From positions 1-28,086 of the forward strand of contig JBJKSX010000055.1 of assembly GCA_046703545.1 (NCBI GenBank): 28,086 nt of DNA. The letters are read 5' to 3'. The stretch is from JAJZOM01 sp046703545 (GTDB lineage: Archaea; Thermoplasmatota; Thermoplasmata; Thermoplasmatales; Thermoplasmataceae). The translations under genes and the position numbers were made by a program. Shown here piece by piece: positions 23,236 through 28,086 of this stretch. Each line of letters opens with the position of its first letter. Position 1 is the stretch's first letter. The notes below the pieces were generated by a model. The model did no database searches. It was not told the origin of the DNA and was given only the letters and a program-made list of their open reading frames with translations.

Positions 23236-23454
23236 ATGGAAAATGCACAAGGTGCAACTCAGAGATTAGAACAGACTGGGCTTCTGGGCTACAGATCACT
23301 TGCCATTGTTCTTATCCCGGCGATTTCACTGATTCTCATAACAATCAGCGGGAACTTGGTTCTCCTGAATTACATCCATGTTCTTTCTGGTGGCCTCTGG
23401 ACTGGCATAGGCATATTCATGGGCCTGGTTATAGGAAGGATACTCCAAAGATGA
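23236..23454 (+). CDS. Two-TM membrane protein, N-terminal half of a possible split gene
   Basis: A 72-residue protein with two membrane helices (about 22-42 and 45-67). The second helix includes IHVLSGGLWTGIG, which resembles the HxxxxxxWxG helix of DUF2269/CopD-like membrane proteins. The following gene starts in the -1 frame at an ATGA overlap and appears to continue the same family (RLEFIKRMDPYMLFPMP). Read together the two would make about 199 residues, a usual size for that family. Either it is a two-gene operon with coupled translation or a split or frameshifted gene. The start is ATG behind a TATA element at a leaderless distance. Confidence 0.65.
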   Translation: MENAQGATQRLEQTGLLGYRSLAIVLIPAISLILITISGNLVLLNYIHVLSGGLWTGIGIFMGLVIGRILQR

Positions 23455-23834
23455 GCATACAGACACGGTTGGAGTTCATCAAGCGCATGGACCCGTACAT
23501 GCTCTTCCCTATGCCTATACCTGCCAGCGTGGCCATAACGGCGGGCTACTATCTGGCAAGCAGTGAGGCCATTTTCAACATCATATACCCTGTCTTCATT
23601 GCTGCTGGAATCATCGTCCTGATCCTTCTTGTTCAGGGGTTCGGCATTTTCCTCCCCGATGAGTTGAGGATATACATTGAAATGAGAAAGAAAAACCCGG
23701 ATGGCCAGAAGATAGGCCGCCTGGGAATGACCAACTTCAGGCTCTCTGGCGTGCAGGCTATTTTTCAGGTTCTGCCCATATTCGTCATGGCAAATATTGC
23801 ATCTGCCAACTTCTTCTTCCAGCCTGTTCTCTGA
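23451..23834 (+). CDS. Membrane protein, C-terminal half of a possible split gene
   Basis: A 127-residue protein with about three membrane segments (about 14-35, 39-62 and 105-124). A basic, charged start (RLEFIKRMD) resembles the cytoplasmic loop that follows the second helix in DUF2269-like proteins, so it may be the rest of the upstream 72-residue product. Its ATG (23451-23453) overlaps the upstream TGA (23452-23454) as ATGA. No separate promoter or Shine-Dalgarno is visible, so it needs termination-reinitiation or frameshifting. It converges with the Phe-rich membrane protein after 5 bp. Confidence 0.65.
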   Translation: MSIQTRLEFIKRMDPYMLFPMPIPASVAITAGYYLASSEAIFNIIYPVFIAAGIIVLILLVQGFGIFLPDELRIYIEMRKKNPDGQKIGRLGMTNFRLSGVQAIFQVLPIFVMANIASANFFFQPVL

Positions 23835-23839
23835 GATCG

Positions 23840-24229
23840 CTAGAAACTGAGAATTGCCCTGCCAAATACCAGAAGAAGCACAGCAGCTGCCATGATCACA
23901 GCCATTGCAATGTAATACCAGTACCTCGGGGTTCCTGTATTGACCCTTATGCCATACTCATCATAATTCTGCACCCTTTCCTTTTCCCATTTCCCTGCGT
24001 CGTATGGCTCCTTGAGAATATCATCATCCGGTCGGGGGATATTTGACCTGTTTCTGGAGCTATTGCTGGGCCTTCTTCTGAAGAAAAAGGGAAAGAAGAA
24101 AAAGAACGGGAAGAACCCGCCTATTGAAAAGGGCCTGTGGAAAATTAACGGCAGGACCGCATAGAGAATGATTATTGCCGCAACGTAGACTATCATGACT
24201 ATGATCATGGGGCTTAGCCTGAATTTCAA
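23840..24229 (-). CDS. Small membrane protein with a Phe-rich loop
   Basis: A 129-residue protein with one helix near residues 8-30 and another near 103-125. Between them is an extreme Phe-rich stretch (GGFFPFFFFFPFFFRRRP, about 37-54) then a polar linker with basic and acidic residues (about 55-100). I recognise no family. The Phe-rich part may be a membrane-surface or re-entrant segment. ATG 24229 lies some 30-40 nt from a GAATATAAG-like box, giving a short leader or a leaderless start. It follows CorA on the same strand by 51 bp. Confidence 0.65.
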   Translation of the reverse strand: MKFRLSPMIIVMIVYVAAIIILYAVLPLIFHRPFSIGGFFPFFFFFPFFFRRRPSNSSRNRSNIPRPDDDILKEPYDAGKWEKERVQNYDEYGIRVNTGTPRYWYYIAMAVIMAAAVLLLVFGRAILSF

Positions 24230-24280
24230 CTGAGTGTCCTCGGGACGTCAATTGCCAACTGTCTTATATTCTTTGGCTGT

Positions 24281-25297
24281 TCATATCCAGCCGCGCCTGC
24301 GGAACAGGCTCAGCAGAACCCCTGCAATGAGGAACATTGAGGCCACAAGGGCATAGAATCCATACACGTTGGCTGAGCCAGGCTGGAAGAACCCCTGGGT
24401 GAAGTTCATGCCGTAAAAGCCTGTCAGAAATGTGAGGGGGAGGAATATGGTTGCAACAATTGTCAGCAGTCTCAGAATATTGTCTGTGAAGGCTGACCTC
24501 AATGTGAAATAGAGGTCCCTGACATCACCTGTCCTGAGCATGTAGGAATCCACAGTTTCAATCAGCTGGAATGTATGGTCATACACATCCCTGAATGCAG
24601 ACATCAGGCTGATGGAAATGAACTTCAGCGTTCCACGTTCTGCAAGTGACACGACGTCCCTGTGCTGGGATAGCATTATCCTCAGCTCGCTCATTTCCCT
24701 CCTTGCCTTTGAGATGTGTGTCATAAGCCCTTTCACGTCTGAAAGCGCACTGGCTTTGAGCGAATCAAAATCCAGAATTTCAGTCCTCATGGAAACTAGC
24801 CAGTTTTCTATGTTTGAAAGTGCAGAATAGAATGAGTCCACTGAGAAATCAAAAATCAGGTGCATGACCAGTGAAGTGAAAACGCCATCGGTCTTCAGGG
24901 TCCTTAACCTGTTCTTGAGGGTCTCACTGACGTTATTGATCACCCTTGAAGGGTTTTTGTGGAAGGTCATTACATTGTTCTGGTTTATGACTATGAAAAT
25001 TTCATCAGTCTCATGGTCAAAGTCAGTTCCTTCAATTGTGTGGACTCCCTTTGATACACAGAAAATATAATCCTGATAGTCCTCGATCTTTATCCTCTGT
25101 TTCCCCACCGATATATCTTCAACCGTGAGGGGGTCCATCCCAAATATTCTGCCAATTGCTCTTATTCCTTCCTGATCGTAAGACTGGACATCTATCCACA
25201 GCCCTTTCTGCTCAATTATCCCTTCCAGTATTGATGGATCGTCGTGTTGTGAAATGGAAAGTTCCTTCTTGACAGGTGTTGAAATGGTAATCTGCAT
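24281..25297 (-). CDS. corA: CorA-family divalent metal (Mg2+) transporter
   Basis: A 338-residue inner-membrane channel of the CorA family. A large cytoplasmic N-terminal domain with long helices (about 1-265) is followed by two TM segments near the C-terminus. The YGMNF signature (near 293-297) at the end of TM1 forms the Mg2+ selectivity mouth, and the C-terminal cytoplasmic tail is short and basic (LFRRRGWI). Length is normal. The start is ATG; a T-rich A/T box lies about 30 nt upstream. It may be co-transcribed with the Phe-rich membrane protein. Mg2+ is the usual ion, though Co2+ or Ni2+ are also carried by the family. Confidence 0.94.
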   Translation of the reverse strand: MQITISTPVKKELSISQHDDPSILEGIIEQKGLWIDVQSYDQEGIRAIGRIFGMDPLTVEDISVGKQRIKIEDYQDYIFCVSKGVHTIEGTDFDHETDEIFIVINQNNVMTFHKNPSRVINNVSETLKNRLRTLKTDGVFTSLVMHLIFDFSVDSFYSALSNIENWLVSMRTEILDFDSLKASALSDVKGLMTHISKARREMSELRIMLSQHRDVVSLAERGTLKFISISLMSAFRDVYDHTFQLIETVDSYMLRTGDVRDLYFTLRSAFTDNILRLLTIVATIFLPLTFLTGFYGMNFTQGFFQPGSANVYGFYALVASMFLIAGVLLSLFRRRGWI

Positions 25298-25441
25298 TCT
25301 TTAGAACAACGCAGTTTGTCTAAAAATTATTTCCTATGCCGCAAATAAAGGCGCAATTATTTCACTATTGAGTGCCCGCTTTGCATTTCCATTTTTATGA
25401 GTGTACTTAATATTTCCGAATGCGTTATAATGCTGGTCATC

Positions 25442-25708
25442 ATGGTAAAATATATCAAATGCCCCAACTGCGGGCATGTTTTTAAAAGGCCCCTGATGGA
25501 CAGGAAATTCACAGGGCTTGGGTTCAATCCCCCGGGGCTTGGTGTCCTCAGATGCCCCAACTGCCAGGAAGAAAAGAGAAGAAAGTATTTCGAAGTGGTT
25601 CCAGAAGGGGAAGCAGAAGCCACACAGGTGCAGGCTGCAACCAACCACAAGGTTGAGGCATCCTCAGAGAAAGACCTCATTGAAGACTCAAGATATGAAG
25701 ATGAGTAA
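25442..25708 (+). CDS. Small zinc-ribbon protein abutting an ABC exporter
   Basis: An 88-residue protein. C7-PN-C10 and C38-PN-C41 form a zinc ribbon, followed by a basic helix (EEKRRKYFEVV) and a low-complexity, acidic tail (about 53-88). The in-frame ATG at 25397 adds 15 residues with no reason to keep them. I choose ATG 25442 because the CPNC finger then starts at residue 7 and TTAAT near 25405 is about 32 nt away. Its TAA is followed at once by the ATG of the ABC ATPase (TAAATG), so the two are likely translated together. Could be a small regulator or an accessory; not recognised. Confidence 0.75.
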   Translation: MVKYIKCPNCGHVFKRPLMDRKFTGLGFNPPGLGVLRCPNCQEEKRRKYFEVVPEGEAEATQVQAATNHKVEASSEKDLIEDSRYEDE

Positions 25709-26644
25709 ATGATTGAAATATCCACCCTGACAAAGGTTTATGGCCAGACAGTGGGTGTGGAGGACCTGTCTTTCGACATCGAGGATGCGGAAATATTCGC
25801 CCTCCTTGGACCAAACGGCGCTGGAAAGACCACCACTCTCAGGCTCATGACAGGGCTGATTGGAGCCAGCAACGGTTATGTCAAGATTGACGGGACCATG
25901 GCAGAAGGCCTTGATAACCTGAAAAAGATACACTCTTTGATTGGCGTGCTGCCAGAAACTCCCGGGCATTATGAGAACCTAACCGCATACAGGAATCTCC
26001 AGTTCTATGGCAGGATGTACGGCTTGACTGATTCAGAAATCGAAAGGCGTGTGTCAACACTTCTTGAGGATTTTGACCTGGTGAAACAGAGGGAACACAA
26101 GGTAGCAACTTTTTCCAAGGGAATGAAGCAGAAGCTGGCCATAATCAGGACAGTTATCCATGACCCGAAATATTTATTCCTTGATGAGCCGCTTTCAGGG
26201 CTGGACCCTGAGGCGTCCAAGTTTGTCAAGGACTACATGAAGTCCATGAAGAAAGAGGGGAAGACGGTGATTCTTTCCACGCATGATTTGAACGATGCCG
26301 ACAAGCTGAGCGACAGGGTTGCAGTGATCAAGAACAGGCTGCTTGCAGTGGACACGCCCAGCAACCTGAAACAGCAGTCCTTCAACAGGGAGGTGGTGTT
26401 TCATATTTCCGACCTCAGCGGCCTCAATTTAGAAGAGCTGAATGCAATGGAGCATGTCAAGGCAGCGAGGATCAACAACAATGCACTGGTTCTTGAAGTG
26501 GATTCGCCTGAGGAGAACAATCCTGATATCACAAGCTACCTCGTATCAAAGGGGTTCAGGGTGCAATTCATCGGTGAGATCAGGCGTTCCCTGGAGGATG
26601 TTTACCTCTCAATAGTTGAAAAATCAAGGGAGGGAAAGCTATGA
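25709..26644 (+). CDS. ABC transporter ATP-binding protein
   Basis: A 311-residue ABC-2-type exporter ATPase. Walker A is GPNGAGKTT (34-42). The signature is a variant, FSKGMKQKL (near 134-142), instead of LSGGQ; this SKGM form is common in ABC-2 export ATPases. Walker B is YLFLDEP (near 155-161), the D-loop SGLD follows, and the H-loop is STHD near 190. Residues past about 220 form a C-terminal extension typical of the same group. It pairs with the next permease gene through an ATGA overlap (26641-26644). Substrate unknown; drug, lipid or peptide export are family possibilities. Confidence 0.95.
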   Translation: MIEISTLTKVYGQTVGVEDLSFDIEDAEIFALLGPNGAGKTTTLRLMTGLIGASNGYVKIDGTMAEGLDNLKKIHSLIGVLPETPGHYENLTAYRNLQFYGRMYGLTDSEIERRVSTLLEDFDLVKQREHKVATFSKGMKQKLAIIRTVIHDPKYLFLDEPLSGLDPEASKFVKDYMKSMKKEGKTVILSTHDLNDADKLSDRVAVIKNRLLAVDTPSNLKQQSFNREVVFHISDLSGLNLEELNAMEHVKAARINNNALVLEVDSPEENNPDITSYLVSKGFRVQFIGEIRRSLEDVYLSIVEKSREGKL

Positions 26645-27381
26645 ACATGAAATTAGTGTGGGAGATGATGAGGAAGGACCTTCAGGATATCAGGCAGAAC
26701 GGGTATGTCATCTATTCTGTCATATTCGCGCCTGTCATCCTGGCAATTGTGGGTGTACTGGGAACCGTTGCCACCATCGGCACTCTGGGCACATCCGTGA
26801 CCCAACCGGGAGGAATCAGCCCCATCACCACTTTCGGTTCAATGTTTGTCCTGATACCTGCCATCATAACGACACTCATTGGATCAACAAGCGTGACCCT
26901 GGAAAAGAACAACAAAAGCCTTGAGCCTCTTCTGGCAACGCCGATCACAGACATGGAATTCTTTGCTGGAAAGGCCCTTGCACCACTGGTTGTTGGAATC
27001 CTGGTCTCGTACCTGTCCTACGCAATCTACATAGGTTCAGTTGATGCCATGACATATGGCTCACTGGGTTACTTGCTGTTTCCCACCGACCTCACACTGA
27101 TACAGATGTTCTTCCTGGTTCCAGTAGTGGGTTCGCTTGGAACGTTCGCCTCGCTGCTTGTATCCTCAAGGGTGAAGGATGTCAGATCGGCGCAGCAACT
27201 GTCCACATTGGTGGTACTTCCGCTCCTGATCCTGGTTTACCTCCCACTGTTTGCTGCGGGGGAGGCACTGCTTGTAAATGTTCTCCTCGGATTTGCGCTT
27301 CTGGCGGCTGCTCTGGGTGTATTTGTGCTGAGTGTCAAGGCATTCAGACGGGAAAATGTGCTGACCTCGTGGAACACATAA
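26641..27381 (+). CDS. ABC-2-type permease
   Basis: A 246-residue membrane protein with about six TM segments. An amphipathic start (MRKDLQDIRQN) is followed by TM1 (about 22-45). A central LEKNNKSLEPLLATPI motif near 83-98, here SVTLEKNNKSLEPLLATPIT, is the typical cytoplasmic sequence of ABC-2 permeases, where the ATPase docks. ATGA overlap with the ATPase shows a single operon. The likely form is a homodimer of permease with two ATPases. A short T run (27389-27394) follows the stop. Confidence 0.9.
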   Translation: MNMKLVWEMMRKDLQDIRQNGYVIYSVIFAPVILAIVGVLGTVATIGTLGTSVTQPGGISPITTFGSMFVLIPAIITTLIGSTSVTLEKNNKSLEPLLATPITDMEFFAGKALAPLVVGILVSYLSYAIYIGSVDAMTYGSLGYLLFPTDLTLIQMFFLVPVVGSLGTFASLLVSSRVKDVRSAQQLSTLVVLPLLILVYLPLFAAGEALLVNVLLGFALLAAALGVFVLSVKAFRRENVLTSWNT

Positions 27382-27504
27382 TCCATAATTTTTTAAATAC
27401 TAGAACAGCCAAAAAGCACAGGGCTAGACCTATAATCTATATTTTCTGCTTTAGAAAACATTCACATATCTACTGAATTTCATGAAACTAGAAGGTGATC
27501 TGCT

Positions 27505-27579
27505 TTGAGGAAATCAATTTGGTCACGCGTAGGTTGGACTATTTACAAGTTCGTGAATAGGATCCCGAGAAAGAGCTGA
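27505..27579 (+). CDS. Candidate 24-residue cationic peptide ORF
   Basis: TTG start behind AAGGTGATC (27492-27500), an eight-base match to the archaeal anti-Shine-Dalgarno, with 4-5 nt spacing. The product begins with basic and aromatic residues (MRKSIWSRVGWTIYKF) and ends in IPRKS. It carries seven basic and no acidic residues. An eight-codon ORF (27482-27508) ends overlapping its start. A TATA-like element lies at 27431-27445. Could be a real small protein, an RNA with a leader, or chance; no homolog known to me. Confidence 0.35.
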   Translation: MRKSIWSRVGWTIYKFVNRIPRKS

Positions 27580-27667
27580 TTATGGGGATGGTATTTTTCA
27601 AGCTTCCCCGTACGGCTCTGTTGCGTATTGAACACTCTGTGGATATTGGGTTCATAACCATGGAGAA

Positions 27668-27675
27668 TTTTATTT
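27668..27675 (+). promoter_or_regulatory. TATA-like box for the esterase gene
   Basis: TTTTATTT lies 24-31 bp before ATG 27699, fitting a leaderless start. Confidence 0.5.
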
Positions 27676-27698
27676 GCCAATGAAGCGGTTATGTACTC

Positions 27699-28086
27699 AT
27701 GATCCCCCAGACAGAGATACTTGAATTTGAAAGCGAGGCGCTAAAAAACAATCCACTGAAGGACCCTAGCAAGCGTGAAGTTGTGCTGTTTCTCCCTGAG
27801 AAGTTGAGGGACAATGCCCCACTGCTTATTGGGCTCGCAGGCTTTGGCGGAGGCGCGAGAAGTTTTCTCAATTTCAGCCCAATGTCTTACAATTTCACTG
27901 ACATAATCATGAGCCTCAGGAAGGATGGAAAGCTCAGGGATGCTGTCGTTGCAATTCCAGACTGCTATACATCTTTTGGCGGAAACCAGTACATCAACTC
28001 TTCCGCGGTTGGCAACTATGAAGATTTCATCATCCATGAGCTTGTTCCATATCTGAAGGACAAATACCATACAGGGAACACAGGCC
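27699..28086 (+). CDS. Alpha/beta-hydrolase, putative esterase (cut by window end)
   Basis: The first 129 residues of a gene that runs past the window. ATG 27699 opens an uninterrupted frame. The sequence resembles the esterase D/enterochelin-esterase-like group (PF00756 type): a VVLFLPE strand, an AGFGGGARSF loop (about 47-56) in the oxyanion region, AIPDCYTSFGGNQYINS near 90-106 and EDFIIHELVPYLKDKY near 111-126, where family members carry the N-terminal half of the catalytic domain. The nucleophile Ser (G-x-S-x-G) is expected a few tens of residues on, outside this window. The substrate is unknown. A TATA box lies at a leaderless distance. Confidence 0.75.
   Translation, partial: MIPQTEILEFESEALKNNPLKDPSKREVVLFLPEKLRDNAPLLIGLAGFGGGARSFLNFSPMSYNFTDIIMSLRKDGKLRDAVVAIPDCYTSFGGNQYINSSAVGNYEDFIIHELVPYLKDKYHTGNTG

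Larger units (their letters stand above)
27382..27698 (+). other. 317-bp gap between ABC operon and esterase
   Basis: A T-run terminator (27389-27394) is followed by an A/T element TATAATCTATATTTT (27431-27445), then two tiny ORFs listed separately or here: a 24-residue one (27505-27579) behind a strong ribosome site and a 33-residue one (27582-27683, ATG start, no ribosome site, MGMVFFKLPRTALL at its start). GGGGA at 27584-27588 and TCCCC at 27605-27609 could pair. A TATA box for the esterase lies at 27668-27675. No tRNA-like fold or known RNA is visible. The tiny ORFs are in different frames, so a decayed gene is also possible. Confidence 0.5.

Noticed and set aside
27741..28070. Minus-strand 109-codon frame at the window end
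   Set aside because: It is the shadow of the esterase gene, whose plus-strand frame is open, family-like and has a promoter.
1..28086. CRISPR, restriction-modification, toxin-antitoxin or mobile elements
   Set aside because: No repeat arrays, transposase, integrase, methylase or toxin-like genes were seen; the gene set looks like core and transport functions.

Overview
The window reads as a chromosomal segment of a euryarchaeon of the order Thermoplasmatales (wall-less thermoacidophiles). Three things support this. A proline iminopeptidase closely matches my memory of tricorn-interacting factor F1 of Thermoplasma acidophilum. There is an archaeal operon for L7Ae, S28e, L24e, nucleoside diphosphate kinase and aIF5B. 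Most genes carry an A/T-rich TATA-like box 22-33 nt before the start codon, which is the leaderless layout, while genes inside operons have Shine-Dalgarno sequences of the GGAGGTGAT type. Arginine codons are mostly AGG/AGA. I saw no rRNA, tRNA, CRISPR array, insertion sequence or phage gene, so this looks like ordinary chromosome rich in transporters.

Layout. 1-6.4 kb: an MMPL/RND exporter with large, sequon-rich outer loops (-), a DapB-like reductase, an MFS permease followed by a NodB-type deacetylase, and a small membrane protein. 6.5-10.5 kb: a PHS/MHS-type MFS symporter, an M18 aminopeptidase and F1, suggesting transport and peptide catabolism. 10.5-14.6 kb: an unrecognised 319-aa protein translationally coupled to a 14-TM drug exporter (-), an unrecognised 200-aa protein, and a KDG-type aldolase of the Entner-Doudoroff pathway. 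14.6-17.7 kb: the translation operon. 17.7-19.1 kb: S-adenosylmethionine decarboxylase and a CaCA-type cation exchanger (-). 19.2-23.1 kb: a winged-helix regulator divergent from lipB, a P5C-dehydrogenase-like ALDH and an SDR. 23.2-25.3 kb: a membrane-protein pair that may be a split gene, a Phe-rich membrane protein and CorA. 25.4-28.1 kb: a zinc-ribbon protein abutting an ABC-2 exporter, a 317-bp gap with candidate tiny ORFs, and the start of an esterase cut by the window edge.

Points most worth checking. The drug exporter has no ATG/GTG/TTG codon that keeps its first membrane segment, but a CTG sits correctly behind a GAGGTG. The speD leader has a strong ribosome site aimed at an out-of-frame ORF that overlaps the speD start. 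Two proteins that would usually be named DapA and DapB both lack residues needed for the lysine-pathway reactions. One palindromic TATA-like element appears to serve two divergent leaderless genes. Several perfect inverted repeats sit at promoters. No single novel multi-gene system is evident; the best candidate unit is the 319-aa protein plus exporter.
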